Under the pieces are notes generated by a model, which did no database searches, was not told where the DNA came from, and was given only the letters and a program-made list of their open reading frames with translations. The position numbers were made by a program, and so were the translations under genes. A stretch of 64,000 nucleotides of DNA from an uncultured Candidatus Neoarthromitus sp. (GTDB lineage Bacteria; Bacillota; Clostridia; Clostridiales; Clostridiaceae): assembly GCA_937890765.1 (NCBI GenBank), contig CALADQ010000007.1:1-64000 (forward strand), read 5' to 3'. Shown piece by piece: positions 51,809 to 61,378 of the stretch. Each line of letters starts with the position of its first letter. The first letter of the stretch is position 1.

Positions 51809-53104
51809 ATGTTTATAGATGTTGCAAAAATTTATGTTCGTTCAGGAAAAGGTGGTGATGGTTGCGTTTCTTTTAGGCGTGAAAAATATGTTCCACTTGG
51901 AGGGCCAGATGGTGGTGATGGTGGAAGAGGTGGAGATGTAATTTTTGAAGTGGACCACAATATAAACACTCTTCTTGATTTTAAATATAATAGAAAGTTT
52001 TTTGCTGAGAATGGTGCTAATGGTGAAAATTCAAAATGTTATGGTAAAGATGGGAAAGATTTAATTATAAAAGTCCCAGAAGGAACGATAATTAGGCATG
52101 TAGAAAGTGGAAAAATTATTACTGATTTGTCTAGAGGAAATAGAAAATTTGTTTTATTAAAAGGTGGAAAAGGTGGAAAAGGAAATTGTAAATTTTGTAC
52201 TCCAACAAGACAATCTCCAGATTTTGCTGAGCCAGGTATGCCATACGATGAAATTGAAGTTATATTGGAGCTTCGTCTTATTGCTGATGTAGGGCTTGTA
52301 GGGTTTCCCAATGTTGGTAAGTCGACGTTTATATCTAAAGTTACAAATGCGCGTCCTAAAATTGCAAATTATCATTTTACTACTTTGCATCCTAATTTAG
52401 GGGTTGTAGATTATAAAGGTGTAAAAGGTTTTGTTATTGCAGATATTCCTGGAATAATAGAGGGTGCATCGAAAGGAATTGGTTTGGGACTTGAGTTTTT
52501 AAAACATATTGAAAGAACAAAAGTGATTGTACATATTTTAGATGCTTCTGGAGTTGAAGGAAGAGATTGCATTGATGATTTTAATTTAATTAACAATGAG
52601 CTTAAAGAATATAATTCTGATTTGATGAGCCGTCCTCAAATTGTTGTTTTAAATAAATGTGATATGATTTTTGAAAATAGGGAAGAGAAAATTAAAAATA
52701 TAAAATCAAAAATAAAATCTTTAGGATATGAAAATGTTTTTGAAATTTCGGGAATTGTTGGCGATGGAATTTTAGAGTTACTTCACAAAATAAAAGAAGT
52801 TGTTGATTCTACTCCAGAAACTATTTTGAATTTTAAAGAAGACGAGCTTTATATTTTTGAACCAAAAAGGTTTACTTATGAGATAACAAAAGAAGTTGAT
52901 GAATCTGGAAAAATTTATTATTTAGTTAGTGGAAGTTTTGTTGATAGGTTGCTTAGTGCTGTTAACATTCATAAATACACCTCTTTGATGTATTTTCACA
53001 AAGTTTTGACAAATAAGGGCGTAATCGATGAGCTTAAAAGTTTTGGAGTTAAAGATGGTGATTTAGTTAAATTAAATGATTTTGAATTTGAGTTTATGGG
53101 ATAA
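51809..53104 (+). CDS. obg: GTPase Obg/CgtA
   Basis: Ribosome-assembly and stress GTPase of 431 residues. The glycine-rich Obg fold occupies about residues 1-158 (SGKGGDGCVSFRREKYVPLGG). The G domain has G1 GFPNVGKST, G3 DIPGIIEGA and G4 NKCD, and a C-terminal OCT domain follows (about 350-430). In Bacillus Obg also affects sporulation onset. GGAGG precedes the ATG. Confidence 0.97.
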   Translation: MFIDVAKIYVRSGKGGDGCVSFRREKYVPLGGPDGGDGGRGGDVIFEVDHNINTLLDFKYNRKFFAENGANGENSKCYGKDGKDLIIKVPEGTIIRHVESGKIITDLSRGNRKFVLLKGGKGGKGNCKFCTPTRQSPDFAEPGMPYDEIEVILELRLIADVGLVGFPNVGKSTFISKVTNARPKIANYHFTTLHPNLGVVDYKGVKGFVIADIPGIIEGASKGIGLGLEFLKHIERTKVIVHILDASGVEGRDCIDDFNLINNELKEYNSDLMSRPQIVVLNKCDMIFENREEKIKNIKSKIKSLGYENVFEISGIVGDGILELLHKIKEVVDSTPETILNFKEDELYIFEPKRFTYEITKEVDESGKIYYLVSGSFVDRLLSAVNIHKYTSLMYFHKVLTNKGVIDELKSFGVKDGDLVKLNDFEFEFMG

Positions 53105-53140
53105 TTTCATTTATAAAATTGTTAATCGGGGTGCGTGATT

Positions 53141-53746
53141 TTGAAATTTGGAATTCTTGGTGGAACTTTTAATCCAATTCATAATGGGCATATAACTGTA
53201 GCTTTAAAAGTGCGTGAGCTTTTAAATCTCGATAAAATATTTTTAATGCCAAACAAAATTCCTCCACACAAAAATCTCGATGAGGTTTTGAAGGAAGAGA
53301 TGCGTCTTAATATGATTGAGCTTTGTGCAAATGAATTTGAATTTTTAGATGTTGAAAAGTGTGAATTGAAAAAGCAAAAAGTTTCTTATACATACGAGAG
53401 TTTGGAATATTTAGATAGAATTCACAAGGGTGATGAATTATTTTTTATTATTGGTTCGGATAGTTTTTTGAATTTTAATGAGTGGCAAAAGATAGATAGA
53501 ATTTTTAGAAGTTCCAATGTTGTGGTTTATCTTAGAGATTTGGAGCATGAAAAACGCATTATTGAAATGAAAAAATATTATGAAGATGTTTATGATGCAA
53601 AAATTTTTTCATTTATGTTGAGTAATACGTTTGGAATATCTTCAACAAAAATTAGGAAAATGGTTTCTGAGGGTAAAGATGTTTCTAGTTTAGTTCCTAA
53701 ATGTGTTAATGAATATATTATTTTTGAAAATTTATATAGAAAGTAG
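53141..53746 (+). CDS. nadD: Nicotinate-nucleotide adenylyltransferase
   Basis: NAD synthesis enzyme of 201 residues. Nucleotidyltransferase motif GGTFNPIHNGH at the N-terminus and the late ISSTKIRKMVSEGKDV block. GGGGTG supports TTG 53141; GTG 53135 is in frame upstream. yqeK follows after a few bases, the usual firmicute order. Confidence 0.96.
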   Translation: MKFGILGGTFNPIHNGHITVALKVRELLNLDKIFLMPNKIPPHKNLDEVLKEEMRLNMIELCANEFEFLDVEKCELKKQKVSYTYESLEYLDRIHKGDELFFIIGSDSFLNFNEWQKIDRIFRSSNVVVYLRDLEHEKRIIEMKKYYEDVYDAKIFSFMLSNTFGISSTKIRKMVSEGKDVSSLVPKCVNEYIIFENLYRK

Positions 53747-53754
53747 GGTTGTTA

Positions 53755-54339
53755 TTGAATTTTGATTTCGAAAATTTAGATTTATATCTTAGAAAAAATT
53801 TAAATGAGTTTCGGTACAAGCACACATTGAGAGTTGTTGAAATGGGAATTCTTCTTTGTGAAAAATTTTCTTACGAAAATTTATTTAATGTTAAGCTTGC
53901 TTGTTATTTGCACGATGCTGGAAAAAATTTGCCTGGCGACGAAATTAAAAAAATTGTTTTAAATGAGGGATATCATTTAAATGATGTACAAATTCGCAAC
54001 ATTCATGTTTATCATGGTATTGCTTCGATGGTAATTGCACGTGATTTATTTAATATTTGTGATGGTGAAGTTTTGGACGCAATAAAATTTCACGTTATGG
54101 GAAGAGAGAATATGACGTTTCTTGATAAAATTGTTTTTCTTGCTGATTTTTTTGAGTTTGGTAGGGATTTTGATAGAGTTAATGAATCTAGGGAAGCAGC
54201 TCTTGTTGAACTTAATATTAATAAATCAATGCTTCTTGCTTACGATTCAATAATAAAAGAACTTATTTTTTATAAAAAGTATATTCACGAGGACACAATA
54301 AAATCTAGAAATTTTATTCTAAAAGAGATGAGCTGTTAG
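53755..54339 (+). CDS. yqeK: HD-domain hydrolase YqeK
   Basis: About 194 residues. HD-domain residues appear in YKHTLRVVEM, LACYLHDAGKNLPG and NIHVYHGIASMV, followed by FLADFFEFGRDF. YqeK proteins hydrolyse diadenosine tetraphosphate symmetrically and are commonly encoded next to nadD. The TTG start is 53749 or 53755. Confidence 0.92.
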   Translation: MNFDFENLDLYLRKNLNEFRYKHTLRVVEMGILLCEKFSYENLFNVKLACYLHDAGKNLPGDEIKKIVLNEGYHLNDVQIRNIHVYHGIASMVIARDLFNICDGEVLDAIKFHVMGRENMTFLDKIVFLADFFEFGRDFDRVNESREAALVELNINKSMLLAYDSIIKELIFYKKYIHEDTIKSRNFILKEMSC

Positions 54340-54357
54340 GGAAAGGATTTTTTTATT

Positions 54358-55254
54358 TTGGATTTTTTGATTTATAAAATTGTTTATGATATAAGTGACG
54401 TTAAAATAAGAGATTATTTGAAATATGAAAAAGGACTTAGCTCGAGATTTATTAAACAAGCTTCTATTGAAAGAAGAATTTTTGTTAATGAAAAAAGTGT
54501 GAAGCTTAATTATTATCTTAAAAAGAATGATGAAATTAAAATTAAAATTAATAGAGAAAGTGAATCTCAAAATATTGAACCAATTTTTATGAATCTCGAC
54601 ATAGTTTATGAAGATGATTTTATTTTGGTATTGAATAAACCTCCTTTTATAGTTGTTCATCCGAGCAAAAGTTATGAAATTTCTTTGGCGAATGGTTTGA
54701 TGTATTATTTTAATCAAATTGGAAAAGGAAATATTGTTCGGCTTGTTAATAGACTTGATATGAATACATCAGGTTTGTTGGTCGTTGCAAAAAATCAATT
54801 TTCTCATATGGCGTTATCAAAATTTATGAAAGACAATGTTTTTAAAAAAACTTATTTGGCAATCGTTAATGGAAATATGAAAAATGTTGAAGGTGTAATT
54901 GAAAAAAATATTTTTAGGCCAACGGAAGATTCTGTGAAGAGAATAGTTCATGAAACTTGTGGGCAATATGCAAAAAGTATTTACAAAGTTTTGAAAAGTT
55001 TTGATGGTTGTGATCTTGTTGAAGTTTCAATAGAAACAGGACGAACTCATCAAATAAGAGTTCATATGAATTATTTGGGACATGGAATAATTGGAGATGA
55101 GCTTTATGGTTTTTGTTGTGAAGGAGTTGATAGACAACTTTTGCATGCTTATAAAATAGAATTTCCTCATCCGTATACGAATGAACTTTTAAAATTTGAA
55201 TGCGAAATGCCGAAAGATATGTGTGAATATTTAGATAATCAAAATAATCTCTAA
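54358..55254 (+). CDS. RluD/RluA-family 23S rRNA pseudouridine synthase
   Basis: 298 residues. An N-terminal S4-like RNA-binding domain (about 15-75, KQASIERRIFVNEKSVKLNYYL) is followed by the catalytic domain with the essential Asp in RLVNRLDMNTSGLLVVAK and the TGRTHQIRVHMNYLGHGIIGD motif. TTG start after GGAAAGG. It is convergent with the carboxypeptidase gene, 4 bases apart. Confidence 0.93.
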   Translation: MDFLIYKIVYDISDVKIRDYLKYEKGLSSRFIKQASIERRIFVNEKSVKLNYYLKKNDEIKIKINRESESQNIEPIFMNLDIVYEDDFILVLNKPPFIVVHPSKSYEISLANGLMYYFNQIGKGNIVRLVNRLDMNTSGLLVVAKNQFSHMALSKFMKDNVFKKTYLAIVNGNMKNVEGVIEKNIFRPTEDSVKRIVHETCGQYAKSIYKVLKSFDGCDLVEVSIETGRTHQIRVHMNYLGHGIIGDELYGFCCEGVDRQLLHAYKIEFPHPYTNELLKFECEMPKDMCEYLDNQNNL

Positions 55255-55283
55255 AATTTTAAAGATTATCTTGATTATTTTTT
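55234..55283. terminator. Bidirectional terminator over both gene ends
   Basis: A long AT-rich stem (55234-55250 with 55263-55279, one mismatch) spans the stop codons of the convergent RluD and carboxypeptidase genes, with T and A runs outside. Confidence 0.7.
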
Positions 55284-56143
55284 TGTTCTAAAGTTATGTT
55301 TATTTTCTTTACTCTGTTGAAGCCATAATCAAACAAATTTATTATGTCTTCTAAATAATCATCTTTGCTATTAGCCTTTAGAGCTACCGCAATTAAATCA
55401 ATATTGTTGTTGCGTGCAGATGCTGCAAATGTATATTGTGCTGGAGTTGTGAAACCTGTTTTTCCTAAAAGTGCATGTTTGTAATAATATTTTCCGTTTT
55501 TAAGGAGAAGTTGATTTTGATTACATATTTTGAAAAAATCTCCTTTAGTGCCTAATATGTTGTAAGATTTTGATGTTGAAATTTCAACAAACTTTTTATT
55601 TTTTATGGCGTATGCTAAAATCTTGCTCAAGTCGTACGCACATGTATAATGATTCTCGTTATGTAATCCACTTGCGTTCGTAAAATTTGAATTTCTTGCT
55701 CCAAGTGACCGTGCTTTTCTGTTCATGAGAGTTGCGAAATTTGATTCACTTCCAGAAATATGTTCAGTGAGTGCTATCGCACAATCGTTTCCAGAATTTA
55801 AAAGAAGTCCATGTAAAAGGTCTTCAACAGTGTAAAGTCCATTTTCATAAAGACCAACCTTTGTTCCATTTATGTTTGCAGCTTTGTGTGAAACTTTCAC
55901 TAGATCGTTTAAATCTAACATTTCCAAAACAATTATCGCCGTTAAAATTTTTGTCGTTGAGGCTGGGTAGAATTTGTTGTAAGCATTTTTCTCAAAAATT
56001 ACTTTCGAATTTTGTGGCGACACAAGTATCACGGATTTACTTTTTATGTTTAAATTGTTTGAATCGTTCATCGCATAACACTTTGTATAAACTAGAGTAT
56101 TTAAAAACAAACTCAGAACTAATGTTTTAAATAAAAATTTCAT
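55259..56143 (-). CDS. D-alanyl-D-alanine carboxypeptidase (PBP5/DacF family)
   Basis: Class C low-molecular-weight PBP of about 294 residues. A signal peptide ends near KCYA-MN. Catalytic motifs are STTK in FYPASTTKILTAIIVLEM, SGN in LLNSGNDCAIALTEH, and KTG in LLGKTGFTTPAQYTF. It lacks the long C-terminal anchor domain of some PBP5 proteins; DacF-like sporulation forms are an option. GGAGG sets the start at ATG 56143 rather than 56155. Confidence 0.92.
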   Translation of the reverse strand: MKFLFKTLVLSLFLNTLVYTKCYAMNDSNNLNIKSKSVILVSPQNSKVIFEKNAYNKFYPASTTKILTAIIVLEMLDLNDLVKVSHKAANINGTKVGLYENGLYTVEDLLHGLLLNSGNDCAIALTEHISGSESNFATLMNRKARSLGARNSNFTNASGLHNENHYTCAYDLSKILAYAIKNKKFVEISTSKSYNILGTKGDFFKICNQNQLLLKNGKYYYKHALLGKTGFTTPAQYTFAASARNNNIDLIAVALKANSKDDYLEDIINLFDYGFNRVKKINITLEQKNNQDNL

Positions 56144-56306
56144 ATAGTCCTCCAAGTATGAATTTTCAAAATCAATTTTATTATTTACATTGAAGATTTA
56201 AATTATTATTAAGGGCATCATTCATTGTGTAAAACTTTTATAGTTTTTGTTTAAGAAATATTAAATAATGAAATATTTATAAAAAATGTTTTTAGGTGTG
56301 ATGTAA

Positions 56307-56939
56307 ATGTTTAATAATGAAAAATTTATAAAGTGTTTGTCAGTTTTTGTTACGGCGATTGTATTTTTAGCTATATTTATTTTTTACAATATTTCATCTA
56401 AGGAAAATCAAAAACAAGAATTTGCATTGAACGAATTTATACATGAAGGCGACGATATTGAGATTGTGGAAAATGAAGATTATGAAAAAATTTTTGTTGA
56501 AATTAAAGGTGAAGTAGTGAACCCAGACGTTTATGAACTTGCAAAAGGAAGTATTGTTAAAGATTTAATTTTATTATCTGGTGGACTAACGAGCGATGCG
56601 GATATTTTTAATATTAATCAAGCAAGAGAACTTAAAAATGGCGAATGTATTTTAATTTTTTCAAAAAATCAAATGGAAAATTACAAAAATGAAATTGCGA
56701 TTTCTGAAATTGGAAATTTTGAAATTGAAAATTTGAAGGAAGACGATTCTCTTGTAAATTTAAACACAGCCTCAAAAGATGAACTTAAAAGTTTAAATGG
56801 GATAGGCGAAGGATTGGCACAATCAATAATAGATTACAGAGAAGCAAATGGATCTTTTAAAACAATTGAAGAAATTAAAAATGTAAATAGAATAGGGCAA
56901 AAAACTTTTGAAAAATTCAAAGATAAAATTAAAGTTTAA
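56307..56939 (+). CDS. comEA: ComEA-like helix-hairpin-helix DNA-binding protein
   Basis: A 210-residue protein with one N-terminal membrane helix (about 10-30), an SLBB domain (VEIKGEVVNPDVYELAKGS) and a C-terminal double HhH domain (NLNTASKDELKSLNGIGEG and VNRIGQKTFEKF). ComEA binds incoming DNA at the cell surface in competent bacteria. Other competence genes are not in the window. It stands just before selD. Confidence 0.92.
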   Translation: MFNNEKFIKCLSVFVTAIVFLAIFIFYNISSKENQKQEFALNEFIHEGDDIEIVENEDYEKIFVEIKGEVVNPDVYELAKGSIVKDLILLSGGLTSDADIFNINQARELKNGECILIFSKNQMENYKNEIAISEIGNFEIENLKEDDSLVNLNTASKDELKSLNGIGEGLAQSIIDYREANGSFKTIEEIKNVNRIGQKTFEKFKDKIKV

Positions 56940-56996
56940 ATATATATTTCAACATGGTATACTTTTCATGAACTGTGAAGGGGAGGAGATGTAAAT

Positions 56997-58025
56997 TTGG
57001 ACAAATATAAGTTAACTCAATTTAGTAAAACTTCTGGTTGAGGTTCAAAAATAGGGCCGGAGGCTCTTTCAAATATTTTAAGTACATTACCTGTCTTTAA
57101 TCATGAAAATTTAATAGTAGGAATTGAAAACAGCGATGACGCTGCTGTTTATAAATTAAAAAATGATTTAGCAATAATATCAACTTTAGATTTTTTTACT
57201 CCAATCGTTGATGATGCTTTTGTGTTTGGACAAATTGCTGCAACAAATTCATTAAGTGATGTTTATGCTATGGGTGGAGAACCATTGCTCTGTTTAAACA
57301 TAGTTGGATTTCCAAATTGTCTACCCATTGAAATATTATCTCAAATATTAAATGGAAGTTCAGACAAAGTAAAAGAAGCAAATGCAATTGTGATAGGTGG
57401 GCATTCGATACAAGACGACGAACCTAAATTTGGTTTGTCTGTTGTTGGAAAGGTTCATCCTGATTTGGTTTATAAAAACCATGGAGCTAAAATAAATGAC
57501 AAGCTCGTTTTGACGAAAAAAATTGGAGTTGGTTCAATTATAACAGCCATAAAAGGTGAAGTTTGTTCAAGTTCGGCTTATGAAAAAGCTGTTAGCTCAA
57601 TGATTACATTAAATAAATATGCTTACGAATGTTCAAAAGGATTGAAAATTAATGCGTGTACAGATATAACAGGATTTTCTTTAATGGGGCATGGATATGA
57701 AATGGCTGTGGGTTCAAATGTATCTTTGCATATTAATAAAGAAAACATTCGTGTAATTGAAGAGTGTATTGATTACGTTAAGGATGGATTTATACCTGAA
57801 GGAACTTATTCAAATAAAAATTATTTAAAAGGAAAAATTTTTTGCAATTGCGAGGAGTGGTTTGAGGATATATTGTTTGAACCTCAAACATCTGGAGGAC
57901 TTCTTTTTTCCATTGATTGTAATGATTTATTTGAATTTGAAAAACGTCTTAATGATAAAAATGTTTTTTATGAAGTTATTGGTGATGTTAGGGAGTTTTC
58001 AGGTAAATATATTTATTTAGAATAA
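56997..58025 (+). CDS. selD: Selenide, water dikinase SelD, itself a selenoprotein (Sec15 by in-frame UGA)
   Basis: Makes selenophosphate, the selenium donor for Sec-tRNA. The true frame starts at TTG 56997 (GGGGAGGAG upstream) and reads LDKYKLTQFSKTSG, then TGA (57039-57041), then GSKIGPEAL. The TGA falls exactly at the active-site Cys/Sec of SelD. With UGA read as Sec the protein has 342 residues, the normal length. A frame starting at ATG 57222 would lose 75 residues including the catalytic centre. Other motifs: SDDAAVY, STLDFFTPIVDDAF, NSLSDVYAMGG and TDITGFSLMGHG. selA and selB follow in the operon. Confidence 0.95.
57053..57067 (+). promoter_or_regulatory. SECIS-like hairpin in selD
   Basis: A 6-bp stem (57053-57058 with 57062-57067, one G-T wobble) has loop GGA. 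The loop starts 17 bases after the UGA. A G in the first loop positions and this distance fit known features of bacterial SECIS elements bound by SelB. Confidence 0.65.
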
Positions 58026-58038
58026 AGGAGATTTAAGT

Positions 58039-59421
58039 TTGAATGATTTGTATAAAAAAATTCCAAAGATAGATGAATTATTAAAATTAGATAGTGTTAA
58101 GAAAGCTGTGGAAATTTACCCGAGAGAATTTGTTTTGAATGTGTTGAGAGATATTTTGGATTCTTATAGGAAGAAAATTAGTTTAGGTGAGAAAGTTTCA
58201 TTTTCTCTTGCGAACATTTCAAATATTTTTGAAAATGAAATTTCAGATAAATCGAAAAATAGTTTAAGAAAAGTTATTAATGCAACGGGAGTTATAATAC
58301 ATACTAATCTTGGAAGAAGTAAAATGTGTAAGCAAGCTTTGGAAAATATAATAGACGTTTCTTCAAATTATTCAAATCTTGAATATGATTTGGAAAATGG
58401 ATGTAGGGGAAGTAGATATTCTCATATTGAAAATCTTATTTGTAAAATTTTGAAATGCGAGTCGGCTCTTGTTGTAAATAATAATGCAGCTGCTATTATG
58501 ATTACATTAAACACGCTTTGCAAAGATAAAGAAGTTATAGTTTCTCGTGGTGAGCTAGTTGAAATAGGAGGTTCTTTTAGAATTCCTGAGGTTATGAATT
58601 TTAGTGGAGCTATTTTAAAAGAAGTTGGTTGCACTAATAGAACGCATCTATGTGATTATGAAAATGAAATTAACGATAACACATCAGCTTTTTTAAAAGT
58701 TCACACTTCGAATTATTATATTGGTGGATTTGTTAAAAATGTTAAGATAGACGAGCTAAATATTTTGAAACAAAAATACAACAAGATAATTATAGAAGAT
58801 ATAGGAAGTGGTTCTATAATTGATTTAAGTAAGTATGGAATATATTCTGAAAATAATTTAGTTCAAGATTCTTTGAAAAATGGTTCTGATATTGTGACAT
58901 TTAGTGGCGATAAAATGCTTGGAGGCCCACAAGCTGGAATAATAGTTGGTAAAAAATTTTTAATTGAAAAAATAAAAAAGAATCATTTGTTAAGAGCTTT
59001 GAGGGTTGATAAATTTACTTTGGCTGGTTTAGAAGGAACATTAAGATGTTATTTAGATGAGAAATTTGCTGTTGAAAATGTCCCAACTCTTAAAATGATA
59101 ACGGTTGGGTTAAATGAATTAAATGAAAAAGTGAAAGTCTTGTATGAAAAATTGAAAAATTTAAATGATTTTCAAATTTTAATTGAAGAAGGATTTTCAA
59201 TAATTGGTGGTGGTTCTATGCCTAAAGAGAAAATTAAAAGTTTTGTTCTTGACATTAAACATAATGAACTTTCTTCTCAAGCTCTTGAAGAAAAGCTAAG
59301 GAAAAATTATCTACCTATTATAGTAAAAGTTGAAAATGATTCTATAAAAATGGATATTAGAACTATTGATGAAAATGAATTTGATTTTATTTATGAGGCA
59401 CTTTTAAATGTTAAGAGGTGA
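58039..59421 (+). CDS. selA: L-seryl-tRNA(Sec) selenium transferase
   Basis: PLP enzyme of 460 residues that converts Ser-tRNA(Sec) to Sec-tRNA(Sec). Key parts: INATGVIIHTNLGRS, YSNLEYDLENGCRGSRYSH, and the PLP lysine in FSGDKMLGGPQAGII. Length and order match SelA. It lies 13 bases after selD and 4 before selB. GGAG precedes the TTG start. Confidence 0.96.
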   Translation: MNDLYKKIPKIDELLKLDSVKKAVEIYPREFVLNVLRDILDSYRKKISLGEKVSFSLANISNIFENEISDKSKNSLRKVINATGVIIHTNLGRSKMCKQALENIIDVSSNYSNLEYDLENGCRGSRYSHIENLICKILKCESALVVNNNAAAIMITLNTLCKDKEVIVSRGELVEIGGSFRIPEVMNFSGAILKEVGCTNRTHLCDYENEINDNTSAFLKVHTSNYYIGGFVKNVKIDELNILKQKYNKIIIEDIGSGSIIDLSKYGIYSENNLVQDSLKNGSDIVTFSGDKMLGGPQAGIIVGKKFLIEKIKKNHLLRALRVDKFTLAGLEGTLRCYLDEKFAVENVPTLKMITVGLNELNEKVKVLYEKLKNLNDFQILIEEGFSIIGGGSMPKEKIKSFVLDIKHNELSSQALEEKLRKNYLPIIVKVENDSIKMDIRTIDENEFDFIYEALLNVKR

Positions 59422-59425
59422 TTGA

Positions 59426-61339
59426 TTGAAAAATATTATAATAGGAACTGCAGGGCATATTGATCATGGAAAAACTTCTTTAATACGTTCGTTGACTAAT
59501 ATAGATACGGATTCTTTAGAAGAAGAAAAGAAGCGAGGCATTTCTATAAATTTGGGATTTGCTTTTTTCGATTTGCCTTCAAAGAGAAGAGCAGGGATAA
59601 TTGATGTTCCTGGTCATGAAAAATTTATAAAAAATATGTTGGCAGGTGCTACAGGAATTGATTTAGTTTTGTTAGTTGTTGCTTGTGATGAGGGAATTAA
59701 ACCTCAAACAAAAGAACATTTAGATATTTTAAGTATGTTAGATTTAAAAAAAGGAATTGTAGTTTTAACAAAAAGAGATCTTGTTGATGATGAATGGTAC
59801 GAATTGATTGAAAGTGAAGTAAGAGATAAAATTTCAAAAACATTTTTAAAGAATGCAAAAATAATTTCGTTTTCTTCAAAAACTGGTGAGGGAATTGATG
59901 AACTTTTAAAAGAGATTGATAATATTTTAGATGACGATTTTGGAAAAAATGAAAATGGATTATTCAGAATGCCAATTGATAGATGCTTTAGTGTAAGTGG
60001 TTTTGGAACTATTGTTACTGGGACAATTATTTCTGGAAGTGTTAAGTTGAATGATAATGTTGTAATTTATCCTGACGAAATAGAATGTAAAATTAGAAAT
60101 ATTCAAGTTTATGAAGAAAATAGAACTGAGGCTTTTGCTGGGCAAAGATGTGCTTTAAATTTGTCAAATGTTAAAAAGGAAAATATAGAACGTGGATTTG
60201 TTGTTTCTAAAAAAAATTGTTTGAATCCAAGTTATATTATTGATTGTAAGTTTTGCGCTTTAGGTGATATAGACAAAGAAGTTTTAAATAGACAGCGAAT
60301 TAGATTTTTTCATGGAGCAAGTGAGATAATAGGAAGAATTTATATTTTGGACAAGGATGAAATAAAAAAGGGAGAAGAGGCTTATGTTCAATTTCATTTA
60401 GAGAAGCCTCTTACTTCAATGAAAAATGATAGATATGTAATTAGATTGTATTCTCCTATGATTACAATTGGTGGAGGATATATTATTAATCCTGTTGGTA
60501 ATCGTGTTAGAGCTAACAAGAAAATTTATTTGGACGATTTGAGAAACAAGGAGAAGGAATTTGGTAGTGAATACATGCTTCACATATTGAATAACGATGA
60601 TGAAATTTGTTTAGATTTTGAAAGAATTTGTGAGAAATATATGTTGCCACGAGATAATGCTCAAAATGTTTTGGAAAAAATTATTTACAACAAAGATGTA
60701 GTTCAATTTGTGGATAATTCGAGAAAATATTTTATAACGCAAAATAATTTAGATAAAATTGTTGATACAATTGTGGAGATTTTGAAAAATTATCACGAGA
60801 AAAATAAATTTAGAGTTGGTTATCTTAAAGAAGAGCTTAGAACGAAATTGAAAATTAAAAATTTAAAAGGGTCGTTGTACGATAAATTTTTAAATTATCT
60901 TCAAGATATGAAATTTGTAAAAATTATTTCAAAATATATTTCTCTTTACGATTTTAATGTGAAATTGGATGAAGACACGAAAAAAATTTGTGATTTGATT
61001 TTGGACGAGTATAAAAATTGTAAATACGTTCCCCCAAAATTAAAAGATTTAGAAATTAAAATACCTTCGAAGAATTTAATGGAGATACATAAATATTTGG
61101 AAGAGGTAGGGTTTTTATACAAAGTTAATCAAGAAATGTTTTTGCTTAATGAAGATTTTCTAGAAGCGAAGCAAAAGGTAATTGATTTTCTTCAAGAAAA
61201 TGGTGAGATTGAAATTAAAGATGCGAAAGAAATTTTAAATTCTAATAGAAAGTATTTGGTTTTGTTGCTTGAGCATTTTGATGAAATTAAATTGACATCG
61301 AGAGTCGGCGATAAAAGAGTTTTATTTAAAAATTTGTAA
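59426..61339 (+). CDS. selB: Selenocysteine-specific elongation factor SelB
   Basis: EF-Tu-like factor of 637 residues that delivers Sec-tRNA to UGA at a SECIS. G1 GTAGHIDHGKTSL, G3 DVPGHEKFIKNM and G4 TKRD are followed by beta-barrel domains (about 175-340) and C-terminal winged helices that bind the SECIS (about 375-637). The stop is followed by a strong palindromic terminator. The tRNA-Sec gene is not found in this window. Confidence 0.96.
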   Translation: MKNIIIGTAGHIDHGKTSLIRSLTNIDTDSLEEEKKRGISINLGFAFFDLPSKRRAGIIDVPGHEKFIKNMLAGATGIDLVLLVVACDEGIKPQTKEHLDILSMLDLKKGIVVLTKRDLVDDEWYELIESEVRDKISKTFLKNAKIISFSSKTGEGIDELLKEIDNILDDDFGKNENGLFRMPIDRCFSVSGFGTIVTGTIISGSVKLNDNVVIYPDEIECKIRNIQVYEENRTEAFAGQRCALNLSNVKKENIERGFVVSKKNCLNPSYIIDCKFCALGDIDKEVLNRQRIRFFHGASEIIGRIYILDKDEIKKGEEAYVQFHLEKPLTSMKNDRYVIRLYSPMITIGGGYIINPVGNRVRANKKIYLDDLRNKEKEFGSEYMLHILNNDDEICLDFERICEKYMLPRDNAQNVLEKIIYNKDVVQFVDNSRKYFITQNNLDKIVDTIVEILKNYHEKNKFRVGYLKEELRTKLKIKNLKGSLYDKFLNYLQDMKFVKIISKYISLYDFNVKLDEDTKKICDLILDEYKNCKYVPPKLKDLEIKIPSKNLMEIHKYLEEVGFLYKVNQEMFLLNEDFLEAKQKVIDFLQENGEIEIKDAKEILNSNRKYLVLLLEHFDEIKLTSRVGDKRVLFKNL

Positions 61340-61344
61340 GAAGT

Positions 61345-61378
61345 AGGTCAAATATAAATTTATATTTGACCTTTTATA
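61345..61378. terminator. Bidirectional terminator of selB and the convergent transporter
   Basis: A near-perfect palindrome (AGGTCAAATATAAA and TTTATATTTGACCT) has T runs on either strand. Confidence 0.9.

Noticed and set aside
54319..54717. 132-codon minus-strand frame opposite the pseudouridine synthase
   Set aside because: Shadow of an unambiguous RluD-type gene.
57222..58025. SelD as a 267-residue protein starting at ATG 57222
   Set aside because: It lacks the N-terminal catalytic segment. The same frame continues upstream through a UGA at the exact Sec site to a TTG with a strong ribosome binding site.
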